Origin: Arcicella rigui
GTDB taxonomy: Bacteria > Bacteroidota > Bacteroidia > Cytophagales > Spirosomataceae
Reading direction: 5' to 3'
Assembly: GCF_034929435.1 (NCBI RefSeq)
Contig: NZ_JAYFUM010000006.1
Coordinates: 62,001 to 126,000, forward strand
Length of the DNA stretch: 64,000 bases
Positions within the stretch are counted from its first letter, which is position 1; every line of letters begins with the position of its first letter. A model generated the notes under the pieces. It was given only the letters and a program-made list of their open reading frames with translations. It ran no database searches and had not been told where the DNA came from. A program made the position numbers and the translations under genes. Shown one piece after another: positions 34,657 through 43,572 of this stretch.

Positions 34657-35514
34657 ATGTTATCACAAGAAATATTTGAACAAATTCATTTGTATCTCAG
34701 CGGACAAATGGATGAAAATACAAGAGCAGATTTTGAAAAACTATTGCAGGAAAATCCCGAAATGCAAGAAGAGTTTTTGATTCAAAAACGCATTAAAGAA
34801 GGCTTGAAAGCCCAACATTATAAAGTACAGTTTCAAAATATACATCAACAATTGGCTAATGAAGGAGTTCTCAACCGTTCAACGAAAGATTCATCAAAAG
34901 CAATTGTAAAAATGCCTTGGAAGTATATTTCGATTGCTGCAAGTGTAGTTTTCTTGTTCGGTTTTTGGTGGTTTTGGTCAAATGACAAAAGTGAAATTTC
35001 AGTGAAGAACCAAGATTCATTTGCTAAACATACAAAACCTTCGGTGAAAAAACCCGATTTAGCTCAAGAAAAGCAAGATACTTCAAACAAAACAGTAGGC
35101 AAAGTACCTCAGAAACACGTTCTTGAAAGTAGAATTGTAGCTTATGAAAAGTATGTAAAAACACCAACTATTTCTTCACCATTTCAGCAAGGGAAAATGA
35201 TGGGAATTTCGCCAAGTAGCATAGCCGCTTGGGAGGCTGATTCGAGTGCTTTGTTACAAAATATTAAACGATTCAAGCAATATCCAGCTCTTAATGCTCC
35301 AGAAGTATTATCAAGTTTTAAAGCTTTAGGAGAAAGTCGTTTTGAAAATATTCGTCAGCAAGCGGAATGGTACGAAGCCTTAGCGAATTTAGGAAACAAG
35401 CAAACCAAAGAAGCGAAGGAAATATTAAATAAGATTGCTTCTACTCAAAATCATCCTTATCAATCAAGTGCTGAAACTTTACTCAAGGAAATACAGAAAA
35501 TGAAAGTAGAGTAA
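34657..35514 (+). CDS. Putative membrane anti-sigma factor with TPR-like periplasmic part
   Basis: A 285-residue single-pass protein. The N-terminal 80 residues begin like Bacteroidota anti-sigma factors (IHLYLSGQMDENTRADFEKL) but lack the zinc-binding HxxxCxxC motif. One membrane helix lies at about 88-106 (WKYISIAASVVFLFGFWWFW). The periplasmic tail has a low-complexity linker (120-150) and ends in TPR-like helices (QAEWYEALANLGNKQTKEAK). It lies 67 bp after the sigma gene and a strong terminator follows. Function is inferred from position and topology. Confidence 0.72.
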   Translation: MLSQEIFEQIHLYLSGQMDENTRADFEKLLQENPEMQEEFLIQKRIKEGLKAQHYKVQFQNIHQQLANEGVLNRSTKDSSKAIVKMPWKYISIAASVVFLFGFWWFWSNDKSEISVKNQDSFAKHTKPSVKKPDLAQEKQDTSNKTVGKVPQKHVLESRIVAYEKYVKTPTISSPFQQGKMMGISPSSIAAWEADSSALLQNIKRFKQYPALNAPEVLSSFKALGESRFENIRQQAEWYEALANLGNKQTKEAKEILNKIASTQNHPYQSSAETLLKEIQKMKVE

Positions 35515-35530
35515 TTTTGAATAATAAAAA

Positions 35531-35563
35531 AAAGTTCTGGAAATAATTCATTTCCAGAACTTT
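35531..35563. terminator. Strong bidirectional terminator
   Basis: A 14-bp perfect stem, AAAGTTCTGGAAAT (35531-35544) with ATTTCCAGAACTTT (35550-35563), a 5-base loop and A/T tracts on both sides. It separates the convergent anti-sigma and hybrid-kinase genes. Confidence 0.9.
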
Positions 35564-35577
35564 ACGAGTAAAAATTA

Positions 35578-38500
35578 TTAAGATTCTTGATTTCGTTTAA
35601 TGATTTCTTTTCCCCATTTCTCTAAAACACTTACCAAAAATTCTAAATTTATCGGTTTACTAATATAGTCTTCCATACCGGCTTCTCTACATTCATCTTT
35701 ATTTTCTTGAAAAGTATTTGCCGTCATCGCAATAATGATAGGTTGCTTAATCGGCATTTTTCTCAACAATACCGTCGCTTCGATACCATCCATTTCTGGC
35801 ATTTGCATATCCATTAATATCAGGTCGTAGTATTTCTTTTCAAAAGCACTGATTACTTCTAATCCATTTTCAGCTAAATCAGCTTGATAACCCAATTTAC
35901 TCAGTACTCTCAAAGCTAATTTTTGGTTGAGCAAATAGTCTTCGGCAACCAAGATATTCATTGGATATTGTGTTGCAAAATCTGCATTCAATTTTTGATT
36001 CGAAACACTTTGTTTTGGTAAATCCTTTTTAAGCAATCCATCTTGAATACTCTTGCAAAGTGTAAGTTGTTTTACAGGTTTGGTTAAAATTGAACGGAAT
36101 AAATTTGGATGTTGCTTATAGAAAGTATCAGAAATCGAACTCAACAAGATAATCGGTAAGGTTGAATGATACTTCTGTATTTCCAAAGCCAAATGAACGC
36201 CGTCCATTTCTGGCATTTGCATATCTGTAATAACGATATCGAATGTATTATTTTCTTTAATGTGACTAATAGCTTCAAATGGAGATTCGCAAAGAGTTGT
36301 CTGCATTTTCCATTGTTCGAGTTGAGCTTTTAGAATACTCAAGTTGGTTTTGTTGTCGTCAACTACTAAAATTTTCTTACCATTCAATACGCTAATATCC
36401 AACACAGGTGAAGGTAATTTGACTGAACTTACTTCTGTTTTGATGGTAAAATTGAACGTTGTTCCTTTGCCTTCAATACTTTGTACGCCAATATTTCCAC
36501 CCATTAATTTGATGATTTTCTCACTGATAATCAAGCCTAAACCAGTACCGCCATACTTTCGGGTAGTAGAAGAATCTACTTGTGAGAAAGGCTTGAAAAG
36601 TCTATCAAGCTTGTCGGCAGGTATTCCAATTCCAGAATCTATTACTTCAAAACCTAAAGTAATTTCGTTGCTGTCGTCACTTGAATTGGTTTTATACACT
36701 TTTATATATACTTCACCTCGGTTGGTAAATTTAATGGCATTCCCGATAAGATTAAGTAAAACCTGACGCAAACGATGATTATCGCCAACGATTTGCTCTG
36801 GTACGTCCCATTCTATCGAATACAATAAATCAATATTCAATGTAGCAACTTTGGTAGCAAACACATCCAATACTTCTTCGATACAGTGGCGAAGGTTGAA
36901 ATCATGGACTTCTAACTCCATCTTTCCAGATTCAATCTTAGAAAAGTCCAAAATGTCATTAATTACCGAAAGTAAACTATCGCCACAGGCTTGTATGGTA
37001 TCGGAGTAACTTTTTTGTTCTTCATTCAATTCTGTTTCTTCCAAAAGTGAAGCCATTCCAATAATGCCATTCAGTGGAGTTCTGATTTCGTGGCTCATGG
37101 TTGCTAAGAAAATACTTTTGGCTTGATTGGCTCTTTCCGCTTCCTGACGAGCCTTCAATTCCTCTTGGGTTGATTGCAACAATTGGGCGGTTCTTAGTTC
37201 AACTTCTTTTTCAAGCTTAATTTTTTGTTGCTTGATAAGATTAATTCTGTATCGGTAAAAACCAACCGCAAGTCCTATAATCGTGAAGCCCATCAATAAT
37301 CTAAACCACCAAGTTGCCCAAAATGGTGGTAAAACAACTATATGAATGGATGTTCCTTTTTCATTCCAAATACCATCATTATTAGAGGCTTTTACTCTAA
37401 ATACGTATTCGCCTGGGTCAAGATTGGTATAAGTTGCTCTTCGTAATGTTTCGATGTATCGCCATTCTTCATCAAAACCTTCTAATTTATAAGCGTATTT
37501 ATTTTTTTCAGGTAAAGTATAATTCAGAGCGGCAAACTCAAATGAAAATACAGATTGGTCGTACTGCAATACAATTTTATCAGTCTCAGAAATATGTTTT
37601 GTCAATGGCGAACCTGCAACACCTACTCGAACAGGTTTGTTAAATATTTGAAAATCAGTAATATATACGGGTGGGATGTAAGTGTTATCTTTGATGCTAT
37701 CAGGAAAAAATGAATTTAATCCGTCTGGGCCACCAAAAAACATTTCTCCATCGTTCGTTATGAAGGCTGCTCGTGGCTTAAATTCGTTTCCTTGCAAACC
37801 ATCTGAAACATTATAATTTCTAAATTGATTCTTTATAAAACTAAATTTAGACAAACCCTTATTGGTACTTATCCAGAAATTTCCTTTATGGTCTTTCAAA
37901 ATTCCATTAATGAAATTATTAGGTAGTCCTTCATTTTCTGTGTAGGTTTTGAAACTTTTGGTTTTTAAATTCAGCAGACAAAGTCCGTCTGCTGTACCAA
38001 CCCATACGTGATTTTGAAAGGCTTCAACAATTACTTGTATAGAGTTGTTACACAAACTATTTGGGTTATTTGGATTCGCCTTGAAGTGCGTAAATACTTT
38101 TGTTTTTTTATTGAAATAGTCTAAACCATTTTCAGTTCCTACCCAAAGATAGTCGCCATCTTCATACAAGGCTTTTACATAATTGTCCGCAATACTTTGA
38201 GGGTTGTTATCGTCATGACTAAAATTGATAAATTTATGTGCTTTGGTATCAAAATATGTAAGTCCACCAATTAATGAACCCAACCAAAGATTGTTATCTT
38301 TTGACTTCAGAATAGTATAATAACTTGGTAGAGAAAGCGTATCTACTTGGTTGCTTGAACTTAAATTATGAATAAACTCTCTTTTTTCTTTATCAAAAAA
38401 ATCCAATCCACCTAAGTACAAGCCTAAGGCTAAATATCTGTCGTTAAAGTCTAAAACAGAAGTAACATAATTTGAATAAATGCTATTTTTTTGATTTTCT

Positions 38501-39711
38501 TTTTTCTTGAATGCACTAAACTTTTTTGTTTGTTTATTAAAAACATTCAGCCCACCGCCGTCTGTTCCAATCCAAATATTATTCTGATTGTCGCCATGAA
38601 TCGATAAAACACTGTTGTTATTCAGGCTACTTCCATCCGTTTTTTGCTGATATAAATTGAATTTACTGCCAAATTTCGGGATAAAATTTACCCCTCCAGA
38701 ATAAGTACCAATCCAAATATTGCCAATATCATCCAAGTACAAGCAATCAACTGAGTTGTTACTTAAACTATTTTCATCATTTGGATTATTTTCTAAGGTT
38801 TTGAATATATTTTTAGTATAGTCAAAAACACTTATACCACCATTTTCTGTTCCAATCCACAATCGTCCTTGGTTATCTTCCATAAATGAAAAAATATCAT
38901 CATAGCACAAACTGTTGGGATTTTTGGGATTGTGAACATAAGTCGTAAAAGTATTATCTTTTGTATTATATTTTGAAATTCCCCCTCTGAGCGTTCCAAT
39001 CCAAAGATTATTTTTCCTATCTAAATATACTGCTCGAACCCAATTCGAACTGATTCCTTTCGGATTATTGGTATTTAAAAAGAAATGAGTAAACTGATTA
39101 GTATTTGGGTTGAATTTATTCAGACCATTGTTTGTACCTACCCAAATATTACCCAAATTATCTTCGGCAATTTTATAGATAAAGTCATCACTAATGGTAT
39201 TTTTATTTCTCGGGTCGTGTTTGAATTGCTTGGCAGTTTTATGAGGAATATCCAAAAGATAAATCCCCGAAATTGTTCCTAACCAAATTCTGTTTTGCTT
39301 GTCTTGATAAATATCTCTAACATTGATACTTACATTTTTATTGAAATAATGCTCAAAAGTCTCATCGTCACGATTGAAAATATCTAATCCTGTTGCTGTT
39401 GCAACCCACAAATTCCCCAAGTGGTCTTCAATAATGTCATAAATGAGATTGTCAGAAAGAGATTTTGGCTTTTTACTGCTATGTTTATAAACCGTGAAGT
39501 TGTAGCCATCATATTTATTAAGCCCTTCGTCGGTGGCAAACCACATAAAGCCCTTTCTATCTTTCAATATAGCGTTTACGTGGCTCTGCGAAAGCCCATC
39601 ATTAGTTGAAATGCGTTTAAATGAAGGTTTAAACTCTTGTGCATTTGCCCCTAAAGGTTGAAGAAAATAAAAACATATACTTAATAAGTAAAGACAGTAT
39701 CTCATGGTCAA
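35578..39711 (-). CDS. Giant hybrid histidine kinase with reg_prop beta-propellers
   Basis: A 1,377-residue one-protein phosphorelay. The signal peptide is followed by about 14 two-component propeller repeats (WVGTNNGLNKFNPNTNQF type, about 30-700, two seven-bladed propellers), a Y_Y_Y domain (about 720-785) and one membrane helix (about 803-822). The cytoplasmic part has HisKA with H874 in MSHEIRTPLNG, an HATPase domain (NAIKFTNRGEV, DSGIGIPADKLDRLF, GTGLGL) and two receivers, each with DMQMPEMDG. Unlike polysaccharide-sensing HTCS proteins it has no AraC output domain, so it must signal through a separate partner. The second receiver may be the output. The ligand is unknown. Confidence 0.93.
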   Translation of the reverse strand: MTMRYCLYLLSICFYFLQPLGANAQEFKPSFKRISTNDGLSQSHVNAILKDRKGFMWFATDEGLNKYDGYNFTVYKHSSKKPKSLSDNLIYDIIEDHLGNLWVATATGLDIFNRDDETFEHYFNKNVSINVRDIYQDKQNRIWLGTISGIYLLDIPHKTAKQFKHDPRNKNTISDDFIYKIAEDNLGNIWVGTNNGLNKFNPNTNQFTHFFLNTNNPKGISSNWVRAVYLDRKNNLWIGTLRGGISKYNTKDNTFTTYVHNPKNPNSLCYDDIFSFMEDNQGRLWIGTENGGISVFDYTKNIFKTLENNPNDENSLSNNSVDCLYLDDIGNIWIGTYSGGVNFIPKFGSKFNLYQQKTDGSSLNNNSVLSIHGDNQNNIWIGTDGGGLNVFNKQTKKFSAFKKKENQKNSIYSNYVTSVLDFNDRYLALGLYLGGLDFFDKEKREFIHNLSSSNQVDTLSLPSYYTILKSKDNNLWLGSLIGGLTYFDTKAHKFINFSHDDNNPQSIADNYVKALYEDGDYLWVGTENGLDYFNKKTKVFTHFKANPNNPNSLCNNSIQVIVEAFQNHVWVGTADGLCLLNLKTKSFKTYTENEGLPNNFINGILKDHKGNFWISTNKGLSKFSFIKNQFRNYNVSDGLQGNEFKPRAAFITNDGEMFFGGPDGLNSFFPDSIKDNTYIPPVYITDFQIFNKPVRVGVAGSPLTKHISETDKIVLQYDQSVFSFEFAALNYTLPEKNKYAYKLEGFDEEWRYIETLRRATYTNLDPGEYVFRVKASNNDGIWNEKGTSIHIVVLPPFWATWWFRLLMGFTIIGLAVGFYRYRINLIKQQKIKLEKEVELRTAQLLQSTQEELKARQEAERANQAKSIFLATMSHEIRTPLNGIIGMASLLEETELNEEQKSYSDTIQACGDSLLSVINDILDFSKIESGKMELEVHDFNLRHCIEEVLDVFATKVATLNIDLLYSIEWDVPEQIVGDNHRLRQVLLNLIGNAIKFTNRGEVYIKVYKTNSSDDSNEITLGFEVIDSGIGIPADKLDRLFKPFSQVDSSTTRKYGGTGLGLIISEKIIKLMGGNIGVQSIEGKGTTFNFTIKTEVSSVKLPSPVLDISVLNGKKILVVDDNKTNLSILKAQLEQWKMQTTLCESPFEAISHIKENNTFDIVITDMQMPEMDGVHLALEIQKYHSTLPIILLSSISDTFYKQHPNLFRSILTKPVKQLTLCKSIQDGLLKKDLPKQSVSNQKLNADFATQYPMNILVAEDYLLNQKLALRVLSKLGYQADLAENGLEVISAFEKKYYDLILMDMQMPEMDGIEATVLLRKMPIKQPIIIAMTANTFQENKDECREAGMEDYISKPINLEFLVSVLEKWGKEIIKRNQES

Positions 39712-40135
39712 GTTAAAAATACAGCGTTTGTTGATTATAGTGCTGTATAAAAAAATAAGTTATTTCAAGTGATTATTTTGTGAAAATTGAGTCAATAATT
39801 GTACTTTTTAATGGAAAATTAATAAATTTTTTCAAAGTTATTAATTTTATTGAAATATAAATGATGCTTTTGTACTTGTTGGAGAAAAAAAATACAGCCA
39901 ATTTATTAGCTACTCGGATTCTTAATTTTATCCTGTTTTTATATTGAATAAAAAATGATGATATGTGAAATAGATTGGTGTTAATCGAAGAGTTTTTTTT
40001 TATGATTTTTTGCGAAAGCGAATTTATAATACTCAAAAAAACTGGTAATATTTTACATGAAAATTTAAGTGAAATTAGTGAAAGCAAAATTTTGTTGATT
40101 ATTGCAGTTAAAATATCCTGTTTTTGGCATTTCAA
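39712..40135. other. Gene-poor AT-rich gap upstream of the hybrid kinase
   Basis: About 420 bp of very AT-rich sequence. The 120-codon minus-strand frame at 39773-40135 has lysine/isoleucine-rich low-complexity content and no recognisable domain, and a 46-codon plus-strand frame at 40002-40142 is equally weak. The kinase promoter must lie near the left end. Confidence 0.5.
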
Positions 40136-40179
40136 TTTTTAGCTACTCAAAAGCAATATTCACGATGAGTAGCTAAAAA
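40136..40179. terminator. Terminator-like hairpin
   Basis: A 13-bp perfect stem, TTTTTAGCTACTC (40136-40148) with GAGTAGCTAAAAA (40167-40179), and an 18-base loop. It carries U/A runs at both ends. It lies in a long gap with no complete gene on either side, so it may be the surviving terminator of a lost gene. Confidence 0.5.
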
Positions 40180-40192
40180 AATATTTTGCTGA

Positions 40193-40399
40193 TTTTGCTT
40201 AAAACTTAATGTCAGTATTTTAAAACAGTTATTTACTGAAAAACTGGAAAATGTACAATTTTCTGGAGACGATGCAGACAAAGTAATTTTATTATTCTTC
40301 CAAGAAGTTGAAAATGATTTACTACCATTTTCAGTCAGAACTCTTAATGCTAACTTATACTTTATACGTTTGAATGAGTTTGATATTTTCTTTAATTAA
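40193..40399 (+). pseudogene. Possible gene remnant without a start codon
   Basis: An open frame of 68 codons, from after the TGA at 40190 to a TAA at 40397, with protein-like composition (LFTEKLENVQFSGDDADKVI, then LLFFQEVENDLLPF). It has no in-frame ATG, GTG or TTG before its first third. It resembles the C-terminal end of a deleted gene; I do not recognise the family. Its stop overlaps the 3' end of the dehydrogenase gene on the other strand. Confidence 0.3.
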
Positions 40400-41348
40400 C
40401 TATATTTTTAGGTGTTCCTTTGTAAAAATATTGAATGTTTTCAATCGCCATGTTGAGCAATCTTTCTCTGGCTTCTTTAGTTGCCCACGCAATGTGTGGC
40501 GTAATGATACAATTTTTTGCTGAAAACAAAGGATTATCTTTTGAAGGTGGTTCTACTGGAAGTACATCAATAGCAGCACCTGCGATTATCCCTTTGTTGA
40601 GTGCTTCAGCGAGGTCGGCATCTACGACTATTGGGCCACGAGAAGTATTAATCAAAAAGGCTGACGACTTCATTTTTAATAAGTTACTGGTATTGATTAA
40701 GCCTTCGGTTTCTTTTGTCAGCGGACAATGAATACTGATGATGTCGGATTTTTCTAATATTTCTGAAATACTTGCCCATTGAAAATTCTTTCTGTGCGAT
40801 TGCTCAGTTGGGTTTCTACTGTTTCCAAGTACATTCATGCCAAAAGCCGTAGCCACATCAGCCACTTTCTGACCGATTGTACCGAAGCCAATAATGCCAA
40901 TAGTTTTTCCTGCTAATTCTATTAAAGGAAAATTCCAGTAACAAAAATCTTTTGATTCTGCCCATTTCCCTGCAAAAACTGAGTCGCTATGTGCTTGAAC
41001 GTGTTGTGTCAATTCTAAAATCAATGCAAAAGTCATTTGTACCACCGAATCTGTACCGTAGGCTGGAATATTCGTTACGGCAATTCCTTGTTTTTGGGCT
41101 GCTTCAATATCCACAACATTATATCCAGTAGCCAATACTCCAATATATTTTAATGATTTTAATTGTGTAATAACGTCGGCTCGCAAAGGAGTTTTATTGG
41201 TTAGCAATATTTCCGCATCCTGCGAACGCTCTAAAATTTCATCTTGCGTAGTTCTATCATAAATCACTACATCACCTAATGAGTACAAATTGTCCCAGCT
41301 TAAATCTCCCGGATTTAGCGTAAATCCATCTAAAACTACAATTTTCAT
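40392..41348 (-). CDS. D-2-hydroxyacid dehydrogenase (glycerate/hydroxypyruvate type)
   Basis: A 318-residue NAD-dependent oxidoreductase, full length for the family. The Rossmann motif is GIIGFGTIGQKVAD (about 148-161). The catalytic arginine lies in LINTSRGPIVVDADL, the glutamate in AIDVLPVEPP, and the catalytic histidine in ITPHIAWAT near the C-terminus. It interconverts a 2-keto acid and its D-2-hydroxy acid in the cytoplasm. The closest-looking relatives are glycerate or hydroxypyruvate reductases; the exact substrate is not certain. It precedes the LpxR-like gene on the other side of a 43-bp gap, same strand. Confidence 0.88.
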   Translation of the reverse strand: MKIVVLDGFTLNPGDLSWDNLYSLGDVVIYDRTTQDEILERSQDAEILLTNKTPLRADVITQLKSLKYIGVLATGYNVVDIEAAQKQGIAVTNIPAYGTDSVVQMTFALILELTQHVQAHSDSVFAGKWAESKDFCYWNFPLIELAGKTIGIIGFGTIGQKVADVATAFGMNVLGNSRNPTEQSHRKNFQWASISEILEKSDIISIHCPLTKETEGLINTSNLLKMKSSAFLINTSRGPIVVDADLAEALNKGIIAGAAIDVLPVEPPSKDNPLFSAKNCIITPHIAWATKEARERLLNMAIENIQYFYKGTPKNIVN

Positions 41349-41391
41349 CTTAATATATTACTATTTTTAATTGGTATTCGGGTTAATTGAT

Positions 41392-42372
41392 TTACCAATT
41401 GTAATATAGCGAAAGATTGCCAACACTATGGCGATATAAACCTTTTTTATAGGCACTCGCAACTTTTTGTGTATAAGAAATCCCGAAATTTCCTTTTGTG
41501 ATTACTGCTCCATACGATACTTCAGCAAACCAGTTGCGTATGTTATTTTCAAAAACAGCCGTTGAGGAGTTTTTAAGTTCGCCGTTCATCAATCTGTTCG
41601 TGACGATGAATGAGCCTTCTGGTCGAACGGTAAAATAGGCTTGGAATTTTTTGAAACGTTGTGATTTACTTCCATACTGATTCAAATATCCCTGAAAATA
41701 TGGACTAAATTTCCCGATTCTTAGCATTGGGTAAAGCGTTACTGAATTTAACATATTGCCGACAGTCGCCCTACCTCCTATCATCACTTCCAGAAATTTT
41801 CGGTAGTGAAAGATTTCTTTTTCTGCCGTGAAATTTACATTGAAAAGTACAGCATTGGCTAATTGATTATCCCAACCTCTTGGTGTTCTATCGTTGATAA
41901 GCTTATGAACAAATATTTGTGTTCGTTTAGCCATTGCCGCAGGCCCTCTCACTCCTGCAATTACCTCAGTTTGAAAATCATATTTTTTTTCAGGATTATA
42001 CGAATACAAAGTATGCGAAACATACAATGAACCTGCAAAAGGATAATCGTTTGGTTGAAATTCAGTTTTGGTAATGTCTCTTGGCGTTACCATCAATTGC
42101 GTTAATCCCCAACCAAAAACATTTATTGTACTGTCACCTGCTTTAGGAAGGAGTTTATCAATAAAAAATTTCGATTCATGTTTTTTGGTATAAAATAAAT
42201 CGAACCTTGTTCCATTGCTGTACGCTTCGTCTGTACCGATACCACGGATATTAAAAAAGTCGTTGTCTTCGTACAATCTAAACAAGAAACGAGGTTCAGT
42301 TTTTTGTGCGAGCAAAATATTCGGAAAAGTAAGTAAAATAATAGCTTTTAAAATTTGGGTAATTTTTTTCAT
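41392..42372 (-). CDS. LpxR-family outer-membrane lipid A deacylase (DUF2219)
   Basis: A 326-residue exported protein (signal peptide ending PNILLAQ) of the LpxR/DUF2219 barrel family. It shows the family opening LYEDNDFFNIRGIGTDEAYSNG, where the Asn-Asp and Tyr-Ser-Asn-Gly residues line the active site, and the repeated amphipathic strands of a 12-stranded barrel. In enteric bacteria LpxR removes the 3'-acyloxyacyl chain of lipid A in a calcium-dependent way. Bacteroidota homologs are common but mostly untested. It lies upstream of the dehydrogenase on the same strand. Confidence 0.85.
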   Translation of the reverse strand: MKKITQILKAIILLTFPNILLAQKTEPRFLFRLYEDNDFFNIRGIGTDEAYSNGTRFDLFYTKKHESKFFIDKLLPKAGDSTINVFGWGLTQLMVTPRDITKTEFQPNDYPFAGSLYVSHTLYSYNPEKKYDFQTEVIAGVRGPAAMAKRTQIFVHKLINDRTPRGWDNQLANAVLFNVNFTAEKEIFHYRKFLEVMIGGRATVGNMLNSVTLYPMLRIGKFSPYFQGYLNQYGSKSQRFKKFQAYFTVRPEGSFIVTNRLMNGELKNSSTAVFENNIRNWFAEVSYGAVITKGNFGISYTQKVASAYKKGLYRHSVGNLSLYYNW

Positions 42373-42558
42373 AACGATTAATTTTTTGATGCGATACTTC
42401 TACAATTTTGAGAATTGAAGAAATTAAAGCATTTACATAAAGCAATACATGTTGATTAAGTAAAAGATTATAACACAATAATCATTTTTGAAAAAAGAAA
42501 ATTCATTTCCATTAAAAAATTGACAAAATGCCCATAGAAAATGACAAAATTCTTGATC

Positions 42559-42596
42559 TGTTTAAAATCTATAAGGGTCGTATTAGATTTTAAACA
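42559..42596. promoter_or_regulatory. 13-bp inverted repeat upstream of the recombinase
   Basis: TGTTTAAAATCTA (42559-42571) and TAGATTTTAAACA (42584-42596) form a perfect 13-bp inverted repeat around a 12-base centre. It ends 8 bp before a perfect -7 box. Arms of about 12 bp around a short centre are what a serine recombinase dimer binds, so this may be a resolution or attachment site as well as an autoregulatory operator. Confidence 0.55.
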
Positions 42597-42604
42597 ATAG
42601 CAAT

Positions 42605-42612
42605 TATCTTTG
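42605..42612 (+). promoter_or_regulatory. -7 box of the recombinase gene
   Basis: TATCTTTG matches TAnnTTTG exactly. It predicts a leader of about 185 bases that contains the inverted repeat at 42643-42700. No TTG at the right distance, so -33 contacts may be replaced by a regulator. Confidence 0.5.
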
Positions 42613-42642
42613 TGAAGACAGAAGAATGGTTTTGAAAAGTGG

Positions 42643-42700
42643 CTGAGAATCGAATAATCCTGAACGCAATTACAGATTTTTACAAATACACGATTCTCAG
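42643..42700. repeat. 10-bp inverted repeat in the recombinase leader
   Basis: CTGAGAATCG (42643-42652) and CGATTCTCAG (42691-42700) are perfect complements 38 bases apart. As RNA it would form a leader hairpin; as DNA it could be an accessory recombinase site beside the 13-bp repeat. The rest of the 42373-42804 gap is featureless. Confidence 0.6.
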
Positions 42701-42804
42701 AGGCTTTAATTCTGTCAAAAATGAATTTAATGTTTTGATTTTTAATGTTTTAAAAGAAAAATCAAAACGAAAACACTGCTATAAAAACTAAAAATTTTTA
42801 ACCA

Positions 42805-43488
42805 ATGAAAAAATATGTTAGTTATTTAAGAGTTTCTACAAAAGGGCAGGAGCGTTCGGGTTTAGGTTTGGAGGCTCAAAGAGCCATTATTGAACATTAT
42901 GCCAAAATTGATGAAGCTGAAATTGAGCATGAATTTATAGAAGCTGTCAGCGGAAAAGATATTGAAAATCGTCCGAAATTGATGGAAGCCATAAAATTAT
43001 GTAATGAAAAAAAATATACTTTTATCGTAGCCAAATTAGACCGATTGAGCCGTGATATCGAACATATTTTTAAATTGAAAAAACTGCTTGGCGATAATTT
43101 TAAAAGTTGTGATTTGCCTGATACTGATACAGTTACGCTTGGAATTTATGCGATTTTTGCTCAAAGAGAAAGAGAAATTATCAGTATCAGAACAAAAGTA
43201 GCCTTAGAAGCTAAGAAAAAAAGAGGCGAAAAAATGGGCAATCCGCAGTACTTTACCCAAGAAACACGTGAGCTTGGTGGAAAAATGCAAAGAGAAAAAG
43301 CCATTAGAAATGTCAATAACAAAATGGCAAGTGGTATGATAGCTCGCTACAATCGTGAGGAATATACTTTAGAGGCCATTGCACAAGAACTCAATAATTT
43401 CGGTTTCAGAACCGTTAAAGGTAAACTGTTCAATCGTTCGACGGTGTGGTATTTACTAAAGAGACAAAAAGAGATAAATGCGATATAA
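42805..43488 (+). CDS. Orphan small serine recombinase (resolvase/invertase family)
   Basis: A 227-residue site-specific recombinase. The catalytic serine is S11 in YLRVSTKGQER. KLDRLSRD carries the conserved active-site arginines, and AQREREIISIRTKVALEAKK forms the start of the long E-helix. A C-terminal helix-turn-helix region follows (YTLEAIAQELNNFGFRTVKG to about 220). No transposase, integron or phage gene is adjacent. It lies 84 bp upstream of eboA in the same direction, and the two inverted repeats ahead of it are candidate recombination sites. It may be a leftover of the event that brought in the ebo genes, but that is inference. Confidence 0.9.
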   Translation: MKKYVSYLRVSTKGQERSGLGLEAQRAIIEHYAKIDEAEIEHEFIEAVSGKDIENRPKLMEAIKLCNEKKYTFIVAKLDRLSRDIEHIFKLKKLLGDNFKSCDLPDTDTVTLGIYAIFAQREREIISIRTKVALEAKKKRGEKMGNPQYFTQETRELGGKMQREKAIRNVNNKMASGMIARYNREEYTLEAIAQELNNFGFRTVKGKLFNRSTVWYLLKRQKEINAI

Positions 43489-43527
43489 ACAATGACTTTT
43501 ATTAAGTTAAATTTCAAACACAGTCCT

Positions 43528-43535
43528 TACCTTTG
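43528..43535 (+). promoter_or_regulatory. -7 box of the ebo operon
   Basis: TACCTTTG is an exact TAnnTTTG match, 37 bp before the GTG start of eboA. No TTG at the -33 spacing. It indicates that the ebo operon has its own promoter rather than depending on the recombinase. Confidence 0.5.
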
Positions 43536-43572
43536 ATAATTATTATTTTTTATCCCTAAGACAACAAAAATT

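Noticed and set aside
36344..36766. 140-codon plus-strand frame inside the hybrid kinase gene
   Set aside because: It lies opposite the HATPase and receiver coding region, whose motifs are unmistakable on the minus strand.
39773..40135. 120-codon minus-strand frame upstream of the hybrid kinase
   Set aside because: It is lysine-, isoleucine- and serine-rich low-complexity sequence from AT-rich DNA, with no domain and no promoter; kept only as a note in the gap entry.
42805..43488. Complete transposon or integron
   Set aside because: Only a lone serine recombinase is present; there is no transposase, cassette array or pair of terminal repeats around it.
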